The position numbers and the translations under genes are program-made. The notes beneath the pieces are model-generated. The model searched no databases. It worked only from the letters and a program-made list of their open reading frames with translations, and had not been told where the DNA came from. Positions 54,456 through 64,000 of a DNA stretch of 64,000 nucleotides are shown here, one piece after another. How positions within the stretch are numbered: position 1 is the stretch's first letter; each line of letters opens with the position of its first letter. The stretch spans positions 4,550,865 to 4,614,864 of the forward strand of contig CP137683.1 in the NCBI GenBank assembly GCA_037976565.1. The letters are read 5' to 3'. Source of the stretch: Mesocentrotus franciscanus (Eukaryota > Echinodermata > Echinoidea > Camarodonta > Strongylocentrotidae).

Positions 54456-57400
54456 GTGAGTAACTAAATATTTTGTTGTATGAACTTCGGTGTAGGTTGA
54501 CTGAAAGCATGTCAAATTTTGTTGATCAGAGGAACACAACCTAGATTAATGGACCATCATCGTCTTTTCACGTGTGCGTTCCCAATATGGTCCACAATAT
54601 ACCGTCGGCGTATATATATGTCAAATGTTTGATAATCTCTTCTACTCATTTTTTCAGCCTAATCAAGTCAATTTGACGAGATCCAGGATCTCGTCTTTTT
54701 ATCTTCTGGACGTTGTCTTCTTGACTCGATTTATTGTCTTCTCGTCTCATCTTCTGGTAATTCTCGTCGTGATTTAACTTGTCTTCTGGAGGACACTTTT
54801 AAGCTTCCGTTCGATATTGTACAGTTAAGCCTACCATACACTATATGATCTTCATACGATCTTATTTGTGAAGAAATGGAATTTATATTAGATATAGAAA
54901 TATAAGAAAGACCATGTACATGATGTACGTGTAGTTTCTAAATAACGATGAGAATACAGCTTAACCCCGGACTATAGGTGGGGCTAAGATCCCCTTTTAC
55001 CCCAACTATAGTACGGGATTAAGCAAAATATTGCCAGTGTGGAAACAGTAGAACACGCGTAAGTTTAACGCATCTTAGCCTTCTAGTCAGAATAAAAGCA
55101 GAATCGGCTTCAAATCGTAGATAGCATTACTGGTATGGCGTCACTACGATTCTGAGCCGATTGAGCTATTCCTCCTTCAAGGAAGTTTAAAATCCGTTGA
55201 CAGTTTAATTTCATTAATCATATAACAATTCAAATCATCGATCATGAAGATGTTAAAAGTTTGAATGTTTATTTCGAATACTAACTGCGAATTCTTCGAA
55301 AATGGGATCGTAGTCAGATCGTACGTTTCGGAGATTGCTAAGATCGCAGTGAGCGAAGTATTCAATTCAATAGGACGTGGGTCGACATGCGAGAGCGCCA
55401 GTCCAGTAGGTCAAGATGGTAAAAAAGGAGGTATACATAACTGTATATAAATAGCTGCCTCCTCATATGTACAAAAGCAACAACAACACTACACCATAAT
55501 TTCATGAAGGTTATTGTCAAGTGCCAATGTCTGCACTTTTCCTCTACTAACCGAAACTAAGCATGGTTAAAATTGCATTGCTTCCCCATGGAAATACCGA
55601 ATACTTTTATCTATTTCCTGCACAAGAGTTTGGATGCCAAGAATGATTTGGCAATAGAATGTTTTACTTTCATACTTGGATACTTCGCCACGTCGTCCTA
55701 TTGTCATAGAATTTATATTCGGATCAGCAACTAACGATATACTCCAATAGGTAAAATGAAATTCTACGGATATCCGGGTTCACCGATAGCTTGTAAACCC
55801 TCGGTTCACAAATTTCCGGCCTCGGAAAAGATGTCAAAAGGTCATGGAGACCGATATGACGGTCTAATGAGCTGTCGGCCGTGAACCCTCTGATATTTTT
55901 TTCAGAAGGCTCGATATTGTCGATCTCGTGCATGGGCTGCAAGTGAAATTTTGGCCGTCATTCATGGGGAAATGGTTTTTGGATCTGTCTACCCACTTCA
56001 TGTCATTGTGTTGGTGTATACCCTGTAAAGTAACACAGGCAATAATATAAATTGATTACAGTTATATCCTCAAAAGAGGAAAATAAAACACAAAGAAGAG
56101 AAAGGTATGAAAGTGTATTGACAAAATAATGTATGTATTGTATAACATCCCTAGAAAAAGATCCGGCCGAATAAAGGTGTGCGTGTCTTCAATAAGAAAA
56201 AAAATCATAATGATAATGATAATGATACTTATGACAATGAATGTAATAATGATGATAATAATAATAATGATAATGATATTAATGAAAATATTATTACTAA
56301 TAATTATAATAATAATAATAATAACAATTATAATAATAATAAAAATATGTATGTCTTCATTTTTGTTTAAAGAATAATGAAGATGATGATGATACTTATG
56401 ACGATGATAATAGCAATAATATTAATAAAAATCATAATGATAAAATAATGATAATAATGATGACAATAAGATAAATGATAATGAAAAGTACGTAGATGTA
56501 ATGAACAAAATAATTATTCTCTTATTGGGCAAAATAATTATAATGACCCGCATGACCGCTTCCGTAAACAGGGACGAACATTTTTTTTAAATTAGAACAT
56601 TTTAAGCCATCTGGTGACTTTCCTTAGATATATGTCGAAAATGAAAGAGTAGAAAGACAACCACTTAGTAAGTCTTATGTTGCTGAGTGTGGAAATATAA
56701 TGAATTAAAATAAGAAGAGGGAAGAAACAGAGAGAGAGAGAGAGAAAGAGAGATTTGTTATATAACAACCACAACTGAAAAAAAGATATCATTATTTTTA
56801 TGCTCACAAGTAAACAATTATTATAATGCTACCAATACATATAGGCCTAATAAATAGAAAAATGATGTAATAAAGAATATAATCATATCGTAAAGAATAA
56901 AATGTAAATTAAACATAATATAATGAATGATACCGTTTGCTTTAGCTAAATGAACCCCCGTCTCGAAAATCGGTATATTAATACCATTTGGCTCTAAGTG
57001 AAACCAAACCATGACACCTCTATATTGAAACCCCGATTCACCATATCATGAAATTCGTTAAAAATATCCTTCGTTTTTTTCCGCTGACATTGATCATTTC
57101 CCTAAAATAATTAATAATACAGATTTTAAGAACCGGAAATGTATAGGGAAGTAAAGGAAGCAGTGCTGGTTTAGGGATTGATGGGGGGCGTTTACAAATG
57201 TATATTAATAAAGGCTCACATAAGAGGATGCATGGGTAATACCATGAGTATAAAGTTTTGATAACGCATTTAATGACTTATTACATTGAACATTTTACGT
57301 CAGTATAAGTAACATGTCATCCACTGACGGCTGACGACTAGACCAAGACATCTCGGCAATATTATTTTATTTCTTTCGGTGTAAGAAAGAAGGTAACGAA

Positions 57401-58453
57401 GTCTATCAAATTGTCATGTAAGTTCCATGAGAAAAAAATGATATGAATTAATCATGGCTGATGCGAGGGGGTGGGGGGGGGGTAGCATCAGTCAGCGTTT
57501 TTTCAACTTTGTTTTTATTAGTCACGGCACCCTTTGAGGAATTAAAAAGTTTGCGTCACCCCGATTCAAAAGTCAACAAAAAGGATTTATTTGTTCATCC
57601 CTCGCACACATAGATGCACGGGCACATTTTCGAGTGAGAGCCGTAAGAGCCGCTTGCCATAAAAAAATACTTTCCGGATCCCAGATATTGCGAGCGAGCC
57701 AAAATCATACGGCACTTTTATTTTCGTAAACAATTTATTTTTTATACACTAGATGAAATTTAAAATTACACATTGGGCCATCTCGTTGCCAGGAACCATC
57801 CTGCTTTATCAATTTTGCGAGAAGCAAACGAGAAGGAAAAAGGACAATTGTGGTATAAATTGAATTGAGATTTAGATATACAATAAATAGGGTTATATTC
57901 GGGCGCAATGCTGCCCGATCATTGTCATATCATCATCACTTTTATGGGGACATTTATGGACCCCGCAGTCTGAATCTATCCCGTTTCTAACTTTTGCAAA
58001 CGAGGAAAAAGTGATAAATATTCGGACGTTGTCCCCACGTTACTGATTCATCTACATGTAGTATTTGAAAAGCATTTTTGAGCAATCTATCTCATTACAA
58101 TCTTACGTTCGTTTTCCTTTTCCTAAAATAATATATTCCGTCGCTCTCACCGAGAATAGCCGAGAATAGCCCCACCCTGCTTGGAAGGCCAATATAGCTG
58201 GAGGGATTTCCCCGTGAATGATGCTCTTCCTCATCAGTACTAGTGACATTGAATACGCTCGTCAGGACAATGTTGTTTTCAATCCCACTTTCCAACGATC
58301 TGGCTTAGCGAATGCATCTCATTCTACCTTTGTCGTCCACTGATGCGAACTTTGTTAGATTGTAATTTTTACTGTCATCTGATAATTTTAATTACAGCAG
58401 TTTTGCATCACTTTATCATGGATTGTTGTTCGAATTGAAAAGCAGAAAAGATG
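54456..58453. other. Intron or intergenic region between the two signal-peptide exons
   Basis: Contains a low-complexity trinucleotide block (56,205-56,475, aataatgataatgat). A GA-rich patch lies at 56,726-56,755 and a G run at 57,468-57,481. The reverse frame 58,095-58,295 reads GIENNIVLTSVFNVTSTDEE and is moderately protein-like, but has no recognised motif. No exon with matching phase 1 start could be assigned confidently. Confidence 0.4.
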
Positions 58454-58520
58454 ATGATTCGAGTCGAACATTTCTATGTAGGCCATGTCTTATTTTTGGC
58501 GCTCTGTCTATGCCAAAGGG
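58454..58520 (+). CDS. Candidate first coding exon: signal peptide (paralogue 2)
   Basis: ATG at 58,454 (an in-frame ATG also at 58,451), 22 codons plus one base to the strong donor G|GTAAGT at 58,521. It encodes MIRVEHFYVGHVLFLALCLC followed by QRG. Hydrophobic core HVLFLALCLC, ending Cys-Gln-Arg-Gly as in the exon at 54,389. Both exons have 67 coding bases and phase 1. The two starts (aagatgattcg / gatgatgattcg) are also alike. This suggests tandem paralogous genes, or alternative first exons of one gene, transcribed rightwards. Following exons are not recognised up to base 64,000. Confidence 0.6.
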
Positions 58521-59106
58521 GTAAGTAAACCGATAAATGCGCGTTGAAAAGCAGCTCGGGATTGCTTGCTCATTTCAAAGTAACGCTATTTTCAGTGAAT
58601 TTTCACATTTCACAACCTGATAAATACAAAGTATCATGCGTATTCTTCAAATGCAAGTTTGTATTTGTATTAGGCAAGCCAACATAATGTTTATAGACAT
58701 TATTTGCGTGCCAAAGAACTGTGAGAACGCAAAAAGAGAAAGATGTCACCTGATGATCAAGGATACATCACAACTGTCTTTTCTAATAGATAATTTTTTT
58801 TTTAAATGAATATTTTATATCGCTTTTATTAATCTACATAGTTTGCCTTTTCCCTTTATGTGGTTGTTTACGTGCTGTGAGACTCGACTTTAGTTATATA
58901 AGATAATTCAAAGGTGGACCTACCTATGATATCATTTATTTTCTGTGCATGGATTCATTCAACGGATTTATCACTCTGTAGCACACACAAAAAACAACAA
59001 CAAACAAACAAACGTCACATCCATGGGGCTATTCTAGAATATCAAAGTTAAACCCACTATTTTAAGGGTAGTGGAGATCGTAATAATTGCTTGTTTAGCC
59101 ACAAAA
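58521..59106. other. Probable intron after the second signal-peptide exon
   Basis: AT-rich with A and T runs (58,793-58,804). Nothing recognised. Confidence 0.4.
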
Positions 59107-59203
59107 AACCCAATGAGTCTCACTTTCAAGATCACCAAAATATCGACCTCAGTTAGATATTTTGATGTCTTGAAAATGAGCCTCATTGGTTTTTTTTCTT
59201 AAA
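59107..59203. repeat. Imperfect hairpin, arms of about 38 bp
   Basis: aacccaatgagtctcacttt, then caagatcaccaaaatatc on the left pairs with gatattttgatgtcttgaaa, atgagcctcattggttt on the right. The loop of about 11 bases is gacctcagtta. Short MITE or a transcribed stem-loop. Confidence 0.65.
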
Positions 59204-59635
59204 GCTAAAAAAAAATTATTTGCGATTTGAAGCATGTTTCCTCAATAATGGTTTCCTATTATGCAGGGTCCACACCGCAGATTTGAGAAATGTCATATTT
59301 TGAAATCATGGATTTTGTTTATCTAACACCCCAAATAATTGAATAATGGGGATCTTGTCACGTCGTCGTACTCGTTTCTTAGTTTATGATTTTATAGCAT
59401 TGTTCTCCGCGAAATTGTCAAGGAAGCTGGTTTATCGTTTGCAAGATTACCAGTAAAATTGCCCTTTTAAAACAATTTATTAACAATGACATTTCGGATG
59501 AACCCCCGGGTATATTTGGACAAAGCATGTGTTTGAGGTCGCAGAAAAAATACAGATTTGGATCAAGTTATAATGGTAGTTATAATAGAAACAGTAGAAC
59601 CTTATAGAACCGAAATAAAATAATCGAGTTTGATG
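59204..59635. other. Nothing recognised
   Basis: AT-rich sequence without supported features. Confidence 0.4.
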
Positions 59636-59845
59636 GTCAGAACAAGATGGAGAGAGGAAAAGAGAATGATAAATGGAGGAGGAGGATGGAAAAGAGAGAG
59701 AAAGAGTGAGAAAGAGAGAGAGAAAGAGACAGAGACAGAGATAGAGAGAGGGAGAGAGCAAGAGAGAGTGAGAGAGAGTGAGAGAGTGTGTGAGAGAGAG
59801 AAGTGGGGGGAGGTGATGAAGAGGGAGACAGAGAAAATGAGATAA
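59636..59845. repeat. Purine tract (GA)n-rich, 210 bp
   Basis: The + strand is nearly all G and A (gagagagaaagagtgagaaa, gagacagagacagagataga and so on). The long reverse frames here are Leu/Ser-rich artefacts. Mirror-type purine tracts can form triplex DNA. Confidence 0.75.
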
Positions 59846-60066
59846 TTCGTAAGTGTAAAACTCAACTTTGGACAGCAGGTCTGGAACAAAATGTCTTGTA
59901 ATAGTATCATACAAACTGATTGATAACCTAGTTTGTGTTACAGCTTTGATTTTAGTTGTGCTATTAGTCATATGATGCATATCTGACACTTTCTCTTAGT
60001 TAAGATGAAGACAAAAAATGGGGAAAAGGGTGTTTTTCAAGGAGGAGGTATTCGAAAACACATTGT

Positions 60067-62618
60067 TAGAATAGAATTAGTGTATTAGTACAATGGAGGA
60101 TTGCTTTATTAATTAGACACCGAATGCTGATAACTTCCTCCAATTCGGTTTCTAAGGTATATGGTATATAATATCAAATTTGCAACGTTTATGCCGTTAA
60201 AAATACAACAGGTAGAAATGAATCTGAGCGCCAAGATAAGCAAAAACAACCTCCATCACGAGATTTGCTTCTCCTTTATCTTGTTTACAGTCCAATTACA
60301 TGTTTTTTTTTCGTTTAAGAGCTCTTCCTTTTAATGTTTATATTATTATCAATTCCACTGTAATGTTTAATGAATTAACTTTCAACTGTAACCTTGAAGG
60401 CTAGTGCACAATAACAACGCAAATGGTTCCTTATACGGGATGCTGGGGAGAGGAGACAGTGGCATAACGCGGGATTGCATATTGAGGGGGTATTGTTGTT
60501 ATGAATCCGGGGGATCTTACTAGACAGATAGATAAAGGTCGATAGAGAAGGACGAAAGGGCAATCGATTAAGGGGAGAATGTAGGGTGCGGTCGTTACAT
60601 CTTCTGACAATAATGATGACGATAATAATAGTGATAGTTATTTATATGTAATGATATAAAATAATATATAACAATAACAATAATAATGATAATGATGATG
60701 ATGAAAGTAATAATAATAATGATAATATTTCATTGTAGCAACGAACAGTGCATCCAATAAGGACAATGGTAAAGAATAAATTAAAAAATCATTTGATTTT
60801 CGGAAAATTAAAACAGAAACAGATGGGGTCTGCATAAACAACATCCATTTTAAACATGTTAAGAATTGACTGCCAATTCGCGAATCTGAATTTGAGTGTA
60901 TCTTCGCACATGTACTATAGCTAGACGGAATGAATTTCTGACGCTTTATTGTATGACAGCCTCCACCTTAAAATGGTGCCTGCACTATTAAAACTGAAAG
61001 AATATTTCATCAAATGTAATGAAAAAATATTGCGATTTTGCGGATAGTACACCAGTGGGTTATGAATTCATGCACGATAACTATTTCTACATTGAAGCAA
61101 ATGGATTGTAAAGTGTGTGTTTATACAATTAGAACATTTCATTTTTTATTAATTAATAACACTACGTTCGCTTTCAAAGGTAATAGTGAAACCAGTTTTC
61201 ACCATGGGTTAAATTATCAGTTACAACTTGCATGCATGTAGTAAAATGCCAAATAATATTTCCCTTTTAAATTGCTAATGTGTCAATTGGGGAAGTGTCG
61301 AGTTCAAAAGATCACAGAGAGTATTTCTGTAGCATCAATCATGAGGGACCTCAATATGAGTGTAATATTATACTTGTGGAACATAACAAAATGATAACAA
61401 CGATATTGGCATCGGTTATGGAACCTGCACGCAAGATTCCTACATACATCGCATTTCCTCATTTCATTTGGTTTATTTTTGGTTTATTACACTGTACTTG
61501 TCTTTTTTTTCCTTCTTTATACAAATTTAACCAAATATGCCTCATTTGTTTGTTTGATGATTATTGATTTATCTGACTGCTAAGAAAGCATGTTCTTGCT
61601 TGTAAGTAAACAGCCAAGGGGACCAACGGATTTAAGTCCTCTCCGGGGGCTTGGTAATGAGGATTACTGCCTAACCAAAGGGAACGAGCATATTGACTTG
61701 GTTTCGAACCCGGGACTTCCCGGTTACGAGTCCGCAGCTGTACCACTGACCCATAGCGCCTACTTGATGATGACAGAACACTAATATTTACTTATAAATC
61801 AAAACCACTCTGATTACAAGCCTTTCGATGATATGTTGAACCTTCATTTCCTTACACATTAAAAAATAGATTTGTCAATCACATTCGGGTTTGTTCCTTC
61901 TCAACATTGTTAGTTTGTGTACAATTTTGTTCTTATCTACTATGACTTCAGTTTTAATATCATGGATACCGTATGATTTCTAAAATTCAAATGCATAGAT
62001 AATTTAGTAGATGTATTACAGGAAGGATTGATTCGTATCATTTCGAATTGTTATTAAAGTAATCGACATGCACAATTTTTTCTTCTTCAAAACTTGCTAT
62101 GCAAGGAGTTGGTCCGTTTTGGCTGATTCGATAATGAGGTTATTAGTTTGTTAAGGCACAAACCTGTGTCAGTCCAGGGAGGTGGGAGTTTATATGCCAA
62201 GTTGTGCTGTAGCTGTTTGAAATCAACCTGTGGGATCTTGTGAAGGGTTCGCTTGACACGCACATAGTGTCTTATTAAAGGATTATCAGATTGGTGATAA
62301 TAATTAAGTCTGATAAATGGTGTTGGCCATTGGTTTATATACTTCAATAGGCCTTCGCCTCGCGGTCATAAAAAGCCGGATGGTTTATAGAAATGCCAAG
62401 AGTAAAAAAGATAAAACAACTCAATTATAGCGTTTTCATACGTGACTCAGATAACCCATTAATCTCTATAGTGTGCTTCAAGATTTCCTTCATGACGTAC
62501 GTTTCTCGTCAAAAATTAAAGGTTATTATGGTTTGGTTGTCTGTATCGTAAAATCATTATGATTATAACAATAACAAGAACACCAACACTATACAATAAC
62601 AGTAATAATAACCCTTTT
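60067..62618 (-). repeat. Right arm of the large inverted duplication
   Basis: Reverse-complement match of 46,290-48,611. Landmarks from left to right: gtgtattagtacaatggagg, 'gccaagataagcaaaaacaa', 'atgtagggtgcgg', the trinucleotide block at 60,640-60,735, the SINE at 61,575-61,763, 'ggattatcagattggtgata', 'aggccttcgcctcgcggtc' and 'attatgattataacaataac'. It lacks the LINE tail of the left arm. Confidence 0.85.
61575..61763 (-). mobile_element. tRNA-derived SINE (right arm copy, reverse)
   Basis: On the - strand: taggcgctatgggtcagtgg, acagctgcggactcgtaacc and cccgggttcgaaaccaagtc. It has a better preserved B-box (gggttcgaaacc) than the left-arm copy and the same body (ggcagtaatcctcattacca, ggagaggacttaaatccgtt). 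Present at the same relative place in both arms, so it was there before the duplication. Confidence 0.8.
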
Positions 62619-62752
62619 TAGGTTATATGCCGCGTAACGTGGCAGAGCACCTATTGATTTCGTCAGAATCCTTCGTTTTAGGTGATCTGCCGCGGAGCGT
62701 GGCAGAGTAGGCTACCTATTGATTTCGCATTCGTCAGAATTTTTTGTTTTGG
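62619..62752. repeat. Two tandem units of about 66-72 bp (ttaggt.atctgccgcg..gcgtggcagag)
   Basis: ttaggttatatgccgcgtaa and ttaggtgatctgccgcggag are each followed by cgtggcagag and cctattgatttcg, then gtcagaat. A third partial copy (ttaggtgatcggccgcgtag) is at 63,830, and taggttaccgaagcgtgacg at 62,872 is a weak fourth. Confidence 0.65.
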
Positions 62753-64000
62753 TATTTCTTTCTGTATAATTTTGTGTTGTGGATATCTCATGAATGGCAT
62801 GGTGAATGACCATGAAACTTTCATTGCATGTGGCATATGCATGATAATTGATCCTAACGAATATTTTATTTAGGTTACCGAAGCGTGACGTCATCTAGGC
62901 GCCATTTCGTTAATTTCTAATATTGACCATATTCATTCATACATTGTCATTTGTGAATGATATTTGATATGCATAAACTTGAGGTCATGGGTAAACTTCT
63001 GGTCACAACCATGTCCGTGCGCGCGTCACGGCGAAAGTGTTCGCGTGCGTCAAAATTTGAAATTGGTCCAAATGCTTATTTGACCAATTTACTTCACGTT
63101 TCAGACCTTTTTAAACATTTCAAAATTCACTTGCGCGCGCGGACACATACGCGTGCGCTTTTGCGTGCGCCGTCCGTACTGAATGTATTAATTTATTTTT
63201 TTTCACTTGTATTGCGTTCCTGATCCTATTCCCAGCAATTTGAAATCACTTTAAGCCATTATCGAGTTTAGCTCATAGATGTTAATTTAACCTAAAAAAT
63301 GACGCGCGCGCGCTCTTGCAAAAAAATAGTACCAATTTTGAATCCGCTATAACGCTTCAGAATGGCTCGTGACTCCCAATTTGTTTTCATGTTCGGATAG
63401 GGTATGGATTGGAGATGCGATGTCATGTATCACGTGTGCTATTAGATTGCTTTGACGTTAATATAGTGCCACTTAAAGAAAAAAAATATTGATTCGATTA
63501 GGTAATATTTGCCGTTGTTGTTTTAAATATATCTCATGTATCCCTACTCTCATGTATCTCATATTTTATTATGTTGTAGAGAATTTACTCTACAAATGAA
63601 CTTGATTCAATTTTTGATCAGAAGACTGCATCGTGGTAAAATTCCGATATAAGGTGAAAATTGCAAAATCTGACATTCTGGTTTTTACATGTACGTGCTA
63701 TCTCCCATTTGAGTTCGTTTTACATTTCCGTTATGGATAGTCTACACGTTTCAGACCTTCTATTTTACGTGTTATACGAATGGAGGGATTTTTGTTTAAA
63801 GTCTGAATTTCTCTCTAACTCTGTGTTATTAGGTGATCGGCCGCGTAGTGAAGCAAGTCTTCTAATGAGTGTAGTCTTTCAACATTCTCTCTTTCTCTCT
63901 CTCTATCTATCTCTCGATCTGTCGATCTCACGACCACACAGCTCCTTTTCTCATCCCTCTTTGCTTTCGCCGCCATATAAACATCTGACCACAAGTCCTC
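62753..64000. other. End of window, no gene recognised
   Basis: GC-richer spots with gcgcgcg-type words (63,015-63,060, 63,130-63,170, 63,303-63,315). A (TC)n run lies at 63,890-63,920. No exon with suitable splice sites could be supported. Confidence 0.45.

Noticed and set aside
58095..58295. Reverse frame with GIENNIVLTSVFNVTSTDEE as an exon
   Set aside because: Moderately protein-like but lacks clear splice sites and a recognised motif, and lies antisense just upstream of the second signal-peptide exon.
59480..59989. 169-codon reverse frame rich in Leu and Ser
   Set aside because: Most of it is the complement of the (GA)n purine tract.

Overview
The window is animal nuclear DNA: genes split by GT-AG introns, AT-rich introns, many microsatellites, tRNA-derived SINEs, non-LTR retrotransposon pieces and dozens of inverted-repeat DNA transposon remnants. 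The recurrent TAGGCCTA-type words, the SINE tails ending in a 'gcgctat(at)acaagaa' block and the MITE ends of the 'GGGCCCCATTTCACGAAA' type are what I would expect of a marine deuterostome, most likely an echinoderm such as a sea urchin. That assignment comes from memory of such genomes and not from a search.

Region 1 (1-11,582, + strand) holds the 3' half of one protein gene, an adhesion G-protein-coupled receptor. Eight coding exons (1-137, 683-861, 1142-1371, 1684-1848, 2314-2423, 2984-3246, 9493-9559, 10979-11582) join with matching intron phases into 584 codons plus a stop. They encode a GAIN domain, a complete GPS cleavage motif, seven transmembrane helices and a short tail with a possible PDZ ligand. 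The 6.2-kb intron between exons 6 and 7 carries a palindromic minisatellite and several DNA-transposon remnants. The next intron holds a 5'-truncated L1/Tx1-like LINE.

Region 2 (11.6-46 kb) has no convincing host gene. It is a pile of transposable elements, most of it a stack of nested insertions. The outermost pair of ends (17,397/40,003) is a near-identical inverted repeat built of 15-bp units. Inside it lies an element with a 31-bp TIR (18,211-36,283), then one with 'gacacatctcgcc' ends (19,126-33,996). Inside that are a 'GTGCCCCTTTT' array element carrying a TTAA-flanked piggyBac-like MITE, and a fold-back element (28,991-32,740) carrying a hAT-like MITE with a perfect 8-bp target duplication. 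Two related elements (7.09-8.19 kb and 18.2 kb) keep a TATA box and the start of a transposon-encoded protein, both broken.

Region 3 (46-64 kb) is organised by a large diverged inverted duplication (46,290-48,611 and 60,067-62,618) around an 11.4-kb spacer. The spacer contains two similar first exons (54,389-54,455 and 58,454-58,520). Each encodes a signal peptide, is exactly 67 coding bases long and ends at a phase-1 donor, so they look like 5' ends of paralogous secreted or membrane protein genes on the + strand. It also contains a perfect 59-bp hairpin at 52.3 kb, one arm of which overlaps a possible first coding exon on the - strand. Later exons of these candidates were not recognised.

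Introns and splice sites were assigned by eye, and repeat classifications rest on visible termini and target duplications only.
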